DNA of 64,000 bases from Juglans regia (taxonomy: Eukaryota > Streptophyta > Magnoliopsida > Fagales > Juglandaceae), in assembly GCF_001411555.2 (NCBI RefSeq), contig NC_049902.1:14160237-14224236 (forward strand), written 5' to 3'. The notes below the pieces were generated by a model. It worked only from the letters and a program-made list of their open reading frames with translations, was not told the origin of the DNA and ran no database searches. The translations under genes were made by a program, and so were the position numbers. Positions 1 to 10,957 of this stretch are shown in pieces. The stretch's first letter is position 1. Every line of letters begins with the position of its first letter.

Positions 1-101
1 TCTCATTGATCAATCTCCTATTTATACCACAACTATTTACATGCAAAGTTTCGTTTGTCTTAAGTGTGAGGCATCCAAGTCCAGTAAATAAAGATTATCA
101 A

Positions 102-704
102 TCAAAGAGCCAATACGAACAACATTTGAATCTCTGAAATGACTAAATTTCTCGTTTCTAAACGAACAAGAAAAACCAGATTTTTCCAAGAAACATAAAT
201 TAAATTCTGTCTAAATGACGGGCCATAGAAAGTCTCATCCAAATTCGAATAAAAACCAAACTCCAATTTTAATCTGTAGACTCCAATTGCCTCAACACTA
301 ACTTTATTGCCATCCCCCAACTAAATAAAGTTTTCTGCATCACTTGATTTTCGGCACTTTAGGTAACCCTGCATAGTAACACTTATGTGAACAGTACCTC
401 CTGAATCTATCCACCAAGTGTTAGGTGGTACAACAGCCAAATTTATTTATGTGCAAACAAAGATAGTAAAATCACCTTTCATTGCAAGCCACTTCTTATA
501 CTCGAAATAATTCTTCTTCAAATGAAAATCCTTTCTGCAAACGTAACAGGCAGAAACCTTATCTAGTTCTTGTTGCGCAATTGGCTGTGAAGTTCTAGCA
601 GCCGCAGTTACCTTAACTTTATCATTCCTCTTTCTTTCCTTGGTGCCTTGATTTCCATGAGGGAAAACTACCGTGTGAGCACTTTCTATCCTTTCTTGTT
701 TCAA
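102..704 (-). pseudogene. copia zinc knuckle, protease and GAG-pre-integrase remnant
   Basis: Translation of the minus strand gives a retroviral-type zinc knuckle region beginning CYVCRKDFH. Its two cysteines and histidine are present, but the final cysteine is a tyrosine. A degraded aspartic protease motif follows (LVDSGGTVHIS, where LVDSGATxH is usual). Then comes a GAG-pre-integrase stretch beginning MGDGNKVSVEAIGVYRLKLE at residues 1-20 of the 102-320 frame, which is very typical of plant copia polyproteins. Stop codons and frame changes separate these pieces (447-704 and 102-320 are the longest open parts). In life this segment would bind genomic RNA and cleave the polyprotein. The knuckle substitution and the stops say it no longer can. 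Integrase and RT would lie left of base 1. Confidence 0.85.
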
Positions 705-719
705 TCTTCATTCCTCTTG

Positions 720-1303
720 CACACACTAAGCAATGAGATCATTAAGAGTCCATTTCTCCATTTGAGTATTATAATTAATTTTGAAAGGACCAAATTGTGC
801 AGGAAGAGAAATCAGAATGAGATGCACAAGAATTTCATCAAAAAATTCTAACTTTAGTGTTCTCAATTTAGTAACAAGATTGGACATTTCCATAATATAC
901 TCTCATATGTTCCCTTTGCCATTATACCACATTCAGACAAGTTTGTTAAGAAGCGTTCTTGTCTTTACCTTTCATGATGCAGCAAATCGGTCTGTTATTT
1001 GGCTCAGGTACCTTTTGGCATTTTCCTCTTCAGCCATTACACCTCGAATAGAATCAGGAATAGAATGCTTCATTATCATAAGACTCATGCGATTAGAGCG
1101 CTCCTATTTTTCATAAGTTGTCCTTTGATCATCAGAACTCTTATTAGTAGGTTTGGGAGGCTCATCAACCTGAAACGCATAGTCTAAATCCATACACCCA
1201 AGAACAATAGTAACATACACTTTCCATTTTGTAAAATTGGATCTAGTAAGGACTAGAATGTTATTCAAATTGGCAGATAGTGAGAATGCATTCACTATAA
1301 GAA
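720..1303 (-). pseudogene. copia gag (UBN2-type) remnant
   Basis: The minus strand encodes a copia-type capsid protein in broken frames. It opens near 1303 with SLSANLNNILVLTRSNF followed by TKWKVYVTIVLG, and includes the acidic segment DEPPKPTNKSSDDQRTTYEK. It continues past stops with MSLMIMKHSIPDSIRG and ends near LNDLIA, then an ERLKQERIES-like tail. These are the usual landmarks of the UBN2/Retrotran_gag_2 family, which forms the virus-like particle. The expected ATG before SLSAN is not present. A pyrimidine-rich tract ending in TTATAG lies just upstream (about 1295-1310, minus strand) and resembles a 3' splice site. That could mean the leader was spliced, but this is inference. Confidence 0.75.
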
Positions 1304-2269
1304 AACAAAAGAAACTCACAATAAATAAACATCCCATTAATTTTGAAATATAAATAAATAGACCATAATTTTTGTCATGCAAACTTTAATCCAATTGAAC
1401 AACAAAATCAATTAGATAATATGACAAAAGAAAATCCAAAACATATGTTTTTATAAAAGTGGGCCCATATGAGAGACCTAGTGCATCATTGTAATCAGGT
1501 TTTTGGAAAATAACTACAACATGCAAGTGGTCCTCTCCCAATAAGGCTGGTTATCATGAATAATGCAAAATTGGCCTGGCCAAACAATAGCCTTCCTTTG
1601 GGCCAACTATTGAATACATAGGCTAATCTAAAAATATTTATACTACCTATCCAAACAATAGTCCTCCTTTGTGTGACGTCCCCAGATTCAGATTGGGATT
1701 AGACGAACATCCAAAGCGTCGGGACATGCAACACAAGGTTACCTGCCCCCGTTCACGACATATAAGATGCATTGTTCCTAACATGCATATAGCATTATGC
1801 AATATTCGCAGCGGATAATTTTTTTTCTTGAGCAATACTATGCACCAAACTTATAATATCCCAAATAGCTAAAACATAACTCATGCATACTTAATGAAAT
1901 AAACATCCATGATTACAGCACAGTCTCAAAAGACTGTAATCTCAAAACAACGGAGACTTGGCTTCATAATTACATTGCCAAAATATACTATTGGGCTAGT
2001 TCGTTGAGTAACTCATGTAACTTGACTAACGATGCCGAATACTATCCAAAGACCTAACTATGGAGGCTACAAGCTTCGTGTTGCATCTACGACATCTAAT
2101 CAACCTCCTCTAGTTTGCTAGTGCCTGCTTCCTGCTCTGATCCTGACACATCGCCTACCATTCGGGAGGAATTGTAGTTGAGACTACCACGGTGAGATTT
2201 GATTACAAATCTCAGCAAGTTAACGGAAAACTTCCACACAGGTTAATGATGCATGCATGGTAGTAAAAG

Positions 2270-2935
2270 TATGAATGCATAATCAAAGTTATAAGTAAAC
2301 ATACATAACTTAACATATAGCATGACATAAATGACATAACTTGAACTGAAACTAAAACTTAGCTTGACGTGACATGGCATGTACGTAAATTTAAAAACAT
2401 AACATGGACTAGCAACATAGCATGAATGTGAACTTGAAACATAACATGGACTTGAAACATAGCATGAACGTGAACATACATAATTTGAACATGAACTTGA
2501 ACATAACAAGATCCTGAGCATAACATAACATAAACGTGAACTTGAAACATAACGTGAACGTGAACATGACATAACATGAACGTGAACTTGAAAATAACAT
2601 GAATGTGAACATAACCTGACATGAACGTGAACTTGAAACATAATTTTGACTTGAAATATAGCATGGACGTGGACATACATAACATGAACGTGAACTTGAA
2701 CATAACATGACATAATCATGAACCTGAAACATATTCTTGTCTCATGGGGTCACCATGATTGAGTAGTCTTATCTTATGGGGTTACCATGATTGCATAATC
2801 TTATCTCATGGGGTTACCATGATTGCATATTCTTATCTCATGGGGTTACCATGATTGACATGAACTTGAAACTTGACATTAACGTAAACTTGAACATAAC
2901 ATAACGTGAAGCATGACTTAAATGTGAAATACATG
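2270..2935. repeat. degenerate 12-bp-type tandem array in LTR A
   Basis: The plus strand carries a long run of variants of gaacatgaactt and gaacgtgaactt, mixed with ataacatga, followed by three near-identical blocks of tcttatctcatggggttacc (about 2767-2865). The matching array in LTR D is 60560-60860 on the other strand, and LTR C has it at about 51740-52010. The apparent proteins rich in VHVHVM and CYVQVHV in several frames are a consequence of this repeat and are not genes. Confidence 0.8.
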
Positions 2936-3425
2936 AACTTGAAATCTTATTCAATAGACTTAATTAATAAAGTGACCACAGGTGCTACATGGGTCCCCTT
3001 GAGCCATGTGTCTCTACCGATTATAGCATCACAACATAAGTGTCTATACCAGCTGTGAGTGCATTAATACGTACTCCACAGTTGATGTGGCCCATTGTAT
3101 TCTATTTGTCACAATTGATGTGTCTCACGTAGTGTATGCTCCACAGTTGTTGTGGCCGCATACTTCATGCTATACAGTTGTTGTGGCCCCATGGATTTTT
3201 TGTGCCACACTTGCTGTATACACACGTAACATATTGTGTAGCTCTATCGGCGTTAGTGCCTAACGTGTTTCGGTGACCAGCTAGTTAGGCCTTATTCGCA
3301 ACCTGTTGACTGTATTTCATCAACCTAGAAAATTTCACACCTATTTAAACACTCCAGTATGAAAAAAGGAGTTCGACTAGGATATTACCCAATCCTAACG
3401 CTTAGGGTCGTGATTGATATAAATA

Positions 3426-3800
3426 ACTTAACTGGCATACATGACATTTTGTAATGTGATGTGACATGAACGTAAGATGACATACATGACATACTTTGAG
3501 ATATAAATATAACAGATAACATTTTCTAACATGGCATACATGTAACAGTCAATATTTCGTAACATGGCATAACATGTAACAGACAATATTTCATAACATT
3601 GCATAACATGTGACAGTGAATATTAAGTGACATGACATACAAGTAATAGATAGCATACGAAATGTGACATACTTGCAACAGATAGTAACATGAGACATAA
3701 TATATTGTGTTACAGATAAGTATTTCATGACAGAATAATTCGTGTATAAATAAACATGTGATGACATGGCATATATAACAACATACGAACATAAATTGTA
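3426..3800. repeat. second degenerate array in LTR A (aacatggcatacatgtaaca type)
   Basis: Loosely repeated units of the form acataacatggcatacatgt followed by acagacaatatttc recur about every 35-50 bp. The corresponding segments are 18780-19150 in B, 52490-52830 in C and 59730-60080 in D. The array is therefore an old part of the LTR. It lies between the 3'-proximal stem-loop region and the LTR centre. Confidence 0.7.
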
Positions 3801-5662
3801 GTTCCCTTACCCATCACACATACACAGTAAATTGATAGTGAGTTAAGAGTTAATTAATTTCGATCATCGCGCTCTACGAGAATAAAGTGTGAAACACGAG
3901 AAATGTAAGAGTGTATTCTAAAATTTAGAAATTTAATTACTGACAATTAGAAATGTGAAAAGAGACAACTTAGAATAAAATTACCATTTTACCCTCTACA
4001 TGTGGAAAAATGATCATTTTATCTCTAACTTAAGGATTTCACATCCTAACTCCAAAATTTACCAAAATTTACATTCCTCTTGTAAATTTTATCTTAGACT
4101 CAAATATCAACTCAGAAAAATTTAAAACCATTCACAACTATGGAAAACTCACAATGGCCGAAACATTCATAGGTCATTTCTCTTGATTTTGGTTGCAATT
4201 TATTCCATCTTCAAAACCCATGATTAAACCAAAATTTTGTAACAATGATCTTGCTATCCTAAGTTTAAAAAATACACTTAAAATATCCATTAAGAAAAGC
4301 TAATCATCAACACCAAACTTTTTGTAAAAGGACCAAACTTTTTAACAAAAAGTAAACCCTTAAATCACAAGTTTTGACCATAATGAAAACATCTCCAAGA
4401 ATTCCAAAAAATCAAATCTTACTTCTAACATATTCATAACATCATCCTTCAATCAACCATGATTTAAATCATCAAACAAAAGTCACCATATTCACAAAAC
4501 AACACTTGGAATTTTCGGTTTTACACTTAGTCCAAAAACAAAAACTTTTCTCTCAACTAATTTTGATCAGTCTTTTGATCCATGACTTAAAGACATGTGA
4601 TCTTCAAACTAAAACATTACATGGTTTAAAAATGTGTTCTAAAAAAAGTCCAAGCTTCATACTCAAGATCACATGGTTAAACATCAACCAAAACATAAAT
4701 TTAGCCAAGAACATCATCACTTTGGCCTAACCGAAAATCTCCTTGCATAAAATTTCATATCTTCGAAACTAACATAAAATATCTTCAAAATAACATTCTA
4801 ACATGTATATAAGAGGCTTAGGATCCTCTACTAAAAATATCAAAGCCATTGGAATAAGATTAGACCATAAAAGATTTATACTTTCTCAAAACAAAAATTG
4901 TGTTTCCACTTCTAGTTTTCAAGTTTCTAAATCTAAGGAAATCTATCATAAAGCTTTTGGGGTTTCAATTAGATTCCAACCATTTAGGGTTTCACTAGTA
5001 TTGAAACTTTTTTTGGTCTGGCACAATTTGGTTGATCAGATGGAAAAAGGTTTGCTTGGATGACATGATCTCTCACACCTTGATTTCCTTCACAAACCCA
5101 TCTAATGGTTCCTTTTGGTGCCAAGTGTATAATACTATTCACTATGCATGGCTAAGATCTTGCCAAGTGTCCAAATAAAACTTCTCTAACCTAATTTGGA
5201 CATTCCACACTGTGATTTTGAAAACACTGCACTAGGTGCGCTTATCGAGGTTACTATTCACTCCGAAGAAATGCATAATAAACTTAGTACTGAAAAATCC
5301 TAAATATTCATATTAACCTAAAATGAAAATACTAAAATTCAACCCCGAAGTGCCCCTAAAAATAATTTCACAATTTTGAACAAGCATTTCGTCCGAAATT
5401 ATGAAAATTGGCTATTGCATCATAAAATCCTAAATAATCAACTAAGTCTTATGGCATAGACCATAACACATTCTGATACTTCTAACTACCTCAAAAAATT
5501 AAACTCATATTTCTAGAATCATAATAAGTGATAACACTGACTATGTTGGCAAATTAAAAGCTGTGCGATTAGTCGATTCGTAAAAACTTATGGGGTTTTC
5601 ACGAGGTTCCTAAAGTCAATAGAAATTCCACCAGTGAATTTCTAACGGGCTGTTACACTTTG

Positions 5663-6699
5663 TGTCGACTATTGAATGCTTAGGCTTATCTTAAAAAGAA
5701 AAATATGCAATTCACAAATAATCACCTTATACAATCTATGATCCGGCCAAATAACAACCTTCCTTTGGGCCGATTGTCATTCGCATGGATATAGATGTGA
5801 CTTGATGCAACTCATTAAACTTTATATGACTGAGGAGAAAAATTCTATGACAATGATCACTTAGGTGACATATCACTTTAATTTTTCCAAGACACATGTA
5901 TGAATTGCCATTAGATATCTCAATTATTTTATTAAAAAAATATTATTATTATAATCTGTCGGATCCGAGTTAGGATTTGGATCCGGGTCAAATGGAGTGG
6001 GTCAAATCGGGTGGTTATCGGGTCAAACCGGTTGGTCAACTAGTCTAATGGCACTTCTGATCTTATACGCATGGGCTTTGTTCATTCAGCCCACAAATTC
6101 TTCTTAATAACAATTGCCTTAGACATGGGTCGAATACTTAGGCCAGTTCAATACATAAAACCCAATTCACTTTATTTTCACCAAAAGATTGGACCCGCGA
6201 ATTGGACCAAACAAACCAAGCCCAAGACTTGTTTTACAAACTAGATCCAATTCACACCAAAACCCTACTCGAATTCCTTAACCTTATGACCCGAGTCCCT
6301 GTAGCAGAAAAAGACTCCGGGGCCTCTATTATTCCAGCGACCATTCTGGCCACCGATCCGGTCAAACCAAACCATTTTTCTGGCAGATCTGGATGAGGGG
6401 ACGCAGATGAGGAAATTTTCAGCATGCTCCCATGTCTCTAGCAGTCCTTTTTAATCAAAAACCTGAGAATACAAAAATAAAATAAACATATTTGGCCGCC
6501 AAAAATGACGATTTTTTACATTTCCGATGGGCTACACACCAGAGATGGCCACAAAAACTCAAACCAGAAAAAAAAATTATTGTCACCCAAGAACTCCAAA
6601 ACCGAAAGTATACGAAATGTAGTGGTGAAAAAAGAAGTGCAAAATACAAAAAACTTATTTCACAAATACAACCTTATTTCCGCACAGATCTGACAAGTT
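5663..6699 (-). other. copia 5' leader (untranslated)
   Basis: This stretch lies between the copia primer-binding site and solo LTR A and continues on the far side as about 1310-1666. It has no convincing coding frame. Near the LTR A insertion it holds imperfect tandem units of the type ggccaaacaatagccttcct followed by ttgggccgactattgaatac. They start at about 1578, 1650 (split by LTR A) and 5745. The small open frame at 6202-6396 (plus) resembles nothing I recognise. Confidence 0.55.
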
Positions 6700-6715
6700 G
6701 GGTTTTGATACCACT
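6700..6715 (-). promoter_or_regulatory. copia primer-binding site
   Basis: On the minus strand the LTR end TCCAACA is followed directly by agtggtatcaaaaccc. This matches the TGGTATCA(G/A)AGC core used by plant retrotransposons to prime reverse transcription from initiator tRNA-Met. Its position fixes the LTR end at 6716 and the element's minus orientation. Confidence 0.85.
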
Positions 6716-7194
6716 TGTTGGATTTTTTAAATAAAATCTGAAAACACCAAGATCTCTTGTCAAACCCATGTAGAAATATAATAAAGAGTGCATACCTGTA
6801 GCCATTGGATAGAAGAGCGCAATGGTATGATCTTCCACATTTAATATTTACTCTCTAGTAAAAACTCACAATGATGGGATGTGTAAAGTAAAAAGGGAAT
6901 CTGGAATGGGGACTATGACCTTATATAACACCCAGAATTCAAGTTTTGTCCATCATAAAACCATAAATTACATAGGTCCTTAATGGGTCTCTACACATGA
7001 ATTGGGCCCATACCACTTCATGCTGATGACCTGACCAAAATCATGGGTTTCAAGAGATGTGTTGGTCCAGTTATGTCACTTTATTGATCACAATTATTTG
7101 GGCCTTACAAACATTATCCAAATTTTATATTCGGAAATTACACAATGTAAAATTCCTAATGTAAGTAGGTCCATTAATATTAATAATTCTAACA
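6716..7194 (-). repeat. copia 5' LTR (479 bp)
   Basis: The plus strand reads TGTTGGA at 6716 and TCTAACA at 7194, giving the inverted terminal repeat TGTTRGA/TCYAACA with TG...CA ends. The primer site is immediately internal. The length is normal for a copia LTR. Its inner half is AT-rich. I see no clear TATA box that I would annotate. Confidence 0.8.
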
Positions 7195-7774
7195 ATTTAT
7201 ACACACAATTTTCCAATCAACCCATCATGCCGCTCCTCACTGCCATTTCTTTTACGTTATTCCTCACAATTGGTAGCACCAAAGGTCTCCTCTAACCACT
7301 GCGCCCCCCATCTTACTTAGAAACAACATCCATTTGTTGCCTCCGTGCCCCATCCTTCTTGAAGTTGCTACTGCCATTGGTCAAGCCACTCAGAACCATT
7401 ATTGCTTAGCATCCCACTCTTCCGGTCAGGCACACAAGCCCTCCCTTTCTCTTTTCTCCACCATTTGTTTCCTCAACCAAACGATGATAAAAACTTGATC
7501 TTTGTTCCATTCGAAGATGCCCGTCGTTGAAGTCAATTCAGCCACTTAAATCTGTCATTGCAAGGTGGGCCTTTTCTTCCTTGCTTCTCGGTAAACACCA
7601 CCGAGACTAACTCCTTTTTCTCTCTATACCCCAGCCACTCTCAAGGCCTCCTCAAGCAGCTGCATTGCCATGAATCTTCATACAAATCTGTTGTCGTGAG
7701 TTTCTTCTCTCATGGTGAGCCTGATGATCTCTCTCTGTTGCAGCCTCCAATGTTTTCAAAGTAATGTTTGTGCA
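7195..7774 (+). repeat. gypsy 5' LTR, piece 1
   Basis: This segment matches 25437-26070 with scattered substitutions and small indels, for example the shared block caccaccgagactaactcc. Its left end is the copia insertion point. The first 150-180 bp of the LTR would therefore lie left of the copia element, outside the window. It contains a pyrimidine-rich, leader-like sequence but no reading frame that I trust. Confidence 0.7.
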
Positions 7775-10537
7775 GCCAAAAGATGAGAAGTGCTATATAC
7801 AGTCCTCTAAGAGGACTGTGTTGCAGTCTCAGTGTATAAAATAACTAGATTTTCCCCATTTTTAGGCTAGAAATGACTACATTACCCCTCTTTCTTCTAC
7901 AACCTAAAGCCAAACAAAAACATTTGAAATTCTACAATACTGCTAGTCGCCTCTGCCACACCCCCCGACCAAATCTCCACCATCGTCAACTGCCACAACC
8001 CAATCTCCTCCACCATCGATGGAATAACTACATGTTGTTTGTTTTCTTTCCCTTTTCCTCAAGGTTTTTGCTCTCCAGCTCTACCACCCTCGTTTCTCTT
8101 TTCTTCTATTTTGGTCGTTAGCAATTCTTGTTTTCTAGGAAACGAGTAGGGAGATCGATTGCAAGGATAGTGGCCATCCTTTTGCAAATCACTTGCTCGA
8201 GTTTGGTAAGTTCCCCTGGATCACTTGGCAAAGTTCTAGTGTGGTAGGGAAGGTCTAAATGGCTGGCATGCCTTGGTGATGTTTCATGTCGTAGAAAAAA
8301 TTCTAATGCGTTGCTCGGTTGCTTGAACTCAAACCCAAATCTAGTGAGAAGGAGTAAATGATTAACAGTCATTGAAAACTCTAGACTCTTTGGTTTTGAA
8401 ACATAAAAAATCCAGATTAATTGCAAAGATGCTGCTTTCTGCTTAAAAATATTTTCAAATGTTGTGCTCTGTGCTCAAATATTTTGATTAGTGAGATTAT
8501 CTCCTATTTGGTTAGTGAGAAAACAAAACTATGTCATGAGGAAAAAAAAGGCACTTGGGACAATTTATTTATCTTTAATTTGTAAACTGGTTTGCATATC
8601 AAACTGCTTAAATATATTCTTTTTCTATATTTTCCTTGCCTAACTTGAGTACTTATTTAATTTTTTTTTTTTTACTTCCATGTTGTGCTTAAATATATCA
8701 AGTCTCACCCGACAATGAAGACTGATTGTAAGGCGAAGATTAATGCAATTTTGGTTGATGGTGTCTTATGCATAACTACTGTCTATAATGCACACAACCA
8801 TGAGTTAAGTTCACAAAAGGCTTGATATCAAGTGAAAATACTGAAATATTTGTTTAGTTATTTAACACTTGGTTGAAATGTATGGTTGGGAGTGCACCAA
8901 AAGCTATCATCACTGATCAAGATAGAGCCATGAAAAATGTTATTGCAATAGTCTTTCCAAACACTTGGCATAGTACTATTTGTGGCACATATTGAGAAAA
9001 CTGCAAGAGAAGTTGGACTCGCATGCTGAATTTAAGTGTGATTTGAAAAGTGTATTGCAGAGATGTGTTTATGATTTCTCAGACTTCTTACGAGTTTGAG
9101 AAGTCTTGGGAGGTGTTTAACGATACGTACAATTTGCATGCATGGCATTAGAGTCTCTATAGTCAGCGAATGTATTGGGTTCCTGTGTACCTGAAAGATA
9201 CATTTTGGGTTGGGATGAACACAACTCAGAGGAGTGAGAGCATAAATACCTTTTTTGATGGATATGTACATTCAAGAACTACGTTGAAAGAAATCGTTGA
9301 TCAATTCGACAATGCACTGAAGAAGAAAGTAGAGAATGAGATGGTAGTTGATTTCCACTTATTCAATTGCACAATCTCTTGTATATCTTATTTACATGTG
9401 GAGAAAACATTTCCATAAGTGTATACGAATTCTAAATTTAAGGAAGTGCAGTTAGAAGTAATGAAGATTATCTATTCTCACTGTGTTATCATAAAAACAG
9501 AAGGGACGATTACCACGTATCAAGTTAATGACTAGGCGGAAGTTGAAGACGACATCAAGAAGTCAACTTTGCAGGCGTACTTCATATGAGGTTTGTTGAT
9601 TATTGAGGAGAAAAGCTGGGTTACTTGTATACTTCATACATCCATTGTAACTATATAAAATAGTTTGTTTGTTCACAGATTTTTCATTTCTTCATTTTTG
9701 CAAGGCATATATCTGATATGGACGTACATTAATGACAAATATCTAATAATCTATTAGGAATGAGGAGCAAAGTTTGCTTTCACAAACCATTGCAATACAA
9801 GCAATAATTAGATTATGGACACCACTTGCAATACCTATGTGATGTTGATAACTCACTCACAAATGTGTTGAAACACATACACTGGAATTACCATATGGAA
9901 CCCATTCACAATTTTTTACAAACAAGTAAAGTGCACACAATAAAAACTAGAAAACTCGAACCAGAAGTACATAAAGATCTTAACACAAATTTACAAAGTG
10001 ACTATTCATAAATTTCATCTGCATAATCTACGATTTTCCAGAACCAAACATGAATTACCAGAACCAATCACAAAGTTTCCAAAACCAAACACGAAGGGAA
10101 CACAAAAAATATGAAAAATGTCTAGGGCTATACCTTATAGCTATACCAAACACGAAGGGATAGACTCTAGGGCAGACTGGGTACTCGAGGAAGGGGGTCT
10201 GATCTTCAGGGAAGGGATGGTGACGGAGATGGGGCAATTGGGGCGAGGGCGAGTGCGAGGGGGAGGAAGAGTGTGATTTAATCTTAGGAAGGAAGAGATT
10301 TACTCTTCTTTGGGGAAAGGGACGACGACATAGCATGTGATGTGGAGCGGTGACTGCGATGGCGATGGGGTGAGGGGAGGGTGATTTCATCTGGGTATTC
10401 TTTCTGCTTTATGAGAGCCAGTTACTCTGAGGAAAGGATTTTCTCGTTTTGGTTGAAATGCAGTGATTGCATTTCATTTAGGCTTGAATTCGGGGACTGC
10501 AATAAGGATTATCCTAATTCTTGAAAATTTAACCCCT
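7775..10537. other. 2.76-kb insertion in gypsy 5' LTR carrying a FAR1-family fragment
   Basis: Compared with the right-hand LTR at about 26070, where tttgtgcc runs on without a break, this copy has 2763 extra bases. The left edge holds an inverted motif, cagtcctctaagaggactgt (about 7800-7820). The block includes the FAR1-related pseudogene at 8697-9590 and a G-rich stretch at 10140-10390. I found no clear terminal inverted repeats or target duplication, so the mechanism of arrival is unknown. Outside the pseudogene I see no coding sequence that I recognise. Confidence 0.6.
8697..9590 (+). pseudogene. FAR1-related sequence (FRS/FHY3 family) pseudogene, internally deleted
   Basis: A FAR1 DNA-binding piece (PTMKTDCKAKINAILVDG, then TTVYNAHNHELSSQK) is joined directly to the MULE-transposase-like domain. 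That domain reads GLISSENTEIFV, stop, LFNTWLKCM, then APKAIITDQDRAMKNVIA, and later YWVPVYLKDTFWVGMNTTQR, SESINTFFDGYVHS and KEIVDQFDNALKKKVENEM. In intact FRS proteins more than 100 residues lie between the first two pieces, so there is a large internal deletion. There are also stops (a Trp codon changed to TAG) and frame shifts near 8960-9130. The SWIM zinc finger that should follow is absent. FAR1/FHY3 proteins are plant transcription factors domesticated from MuDR transposases. Whether this copy came from a host gene or a related transposon cannot be told from here. Confidence 0.85.
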
Positions 10538-10957
10538 TTTTGCTTTCCTTTTTGGCACCTGACAATCAATGTATAATTACAAAAATTGCCACCTTATCGT
10601 GTAGCTTTTCTTTCTCAAGGAAAAGTTGCTTTTCAAATTGGAGTGACTTGCCTTCTTCTGTAAAGCTGCTATGAGATTTAACTTCCTTTTTTTTTTAACC
10701 CAGTTTGTAGATGCTATCCACTTATATCACAGAAATTTCATTCGTGGAATTATAAAAATGTGCCACTAAAAGCCCTTACCATGTAGTCAAGGTTGGTTTC
10801 AGCTTTTCAGATGCTTTTTTTTACTTCAAAAATACCCTCCAACCTTTTGATCTCACTTGTTAGCTTCCGTAAAAGTCACTAGAAAATCCTTTTTGAGTAG
10901 TTACATTTTTTGCCTTAATTGTACATGACAAATTGTGTTTAAAAACTGGTCTCCTTA
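10538..10957 (+). repeat. gypsy 5' LTR, piece 2
   Basis: The match to 26070-26141 continues directly into 38128-38268 on the right-hand copy, across the point where LINE2 is inserted there. For example, gtgtagcttttctttctcaa here corresponds to tgtagcttttctttctcaag after LINE2. From about 10864 it matches 47203 onward (agcttccgtaaaagtc against gacttccccataaaagtc). It therefore serves as the unoccupied site for LINE2 and for the inserts at 38.27-47.2 kb. Confidence 0.75.

Larger units (their letters stand above)
1672..5657 (-). mobile_element. Solo LTR A (long gypsy-type LTR family A-D)
   Basis: A 3986-bp insertion runs from TGTGACGTCC to GCTGTTACA on the plus strand, so it has TG...CA ends. 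It is bounded by a perfect 5-bp duplication ctttg (1667-1671 and 5658-5662). Removing it rejoins copia leader sequence. The same sequence recurs as B (15998-19853, plus), C (51141-55438, minus) and D (57215-61406, plus), and D defines the family's plus orientation. No gag or pol similarity lies inside, so this is an LTR left by recombination of a full element. The block near the 3' end with the CTTGCTGAGATTT/AAATCTCA signature is present (about 2190-2220). Short open frames within are not convincing as genes. Confidence 0.93.
1..7194 (-). mobile_element. Ty1/copia retrotransposon, 5' part, interrupted and cut by window edge
   Basis: Read on the minus strand, the element starts with a 479-bp LTR (7194 down to 6716). 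It is followed by a primer-binding site, a long leader, a gag region, a zinc knuckle, a protease motif and the GAG-pre-integrase domain, and it then leaves the window at base 1. Solo LTR A (1672-5657) is inserted in its leader. The order gag, protease, integrase entry is that of Ty1/copia. Sequence just beyond 7194 matches 25437 onward, so the element probably lies inside the gypsy 5' LTR. Its other LTR and right-hand TSD cannot be seen. All reading frames are broken, so it is a dead copy. Confidence 0.85.

Noticed and set aside
2243..2732. VHVHVM-type proteins, 107-158 codons, minus strand
   Set aside because: Product of the degenerate GAAC/GTGAAC array in LTR A, with three frames open in parallel. 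The same happens in LTR D at 60563-60862.
5740..6720. A plus-strand host exon around 6202-6734
   Set aside because: The frames are short, no conserved domain is seen, and the segment is the leader of the minus-strand copia element as shown by its LTR and primer site.
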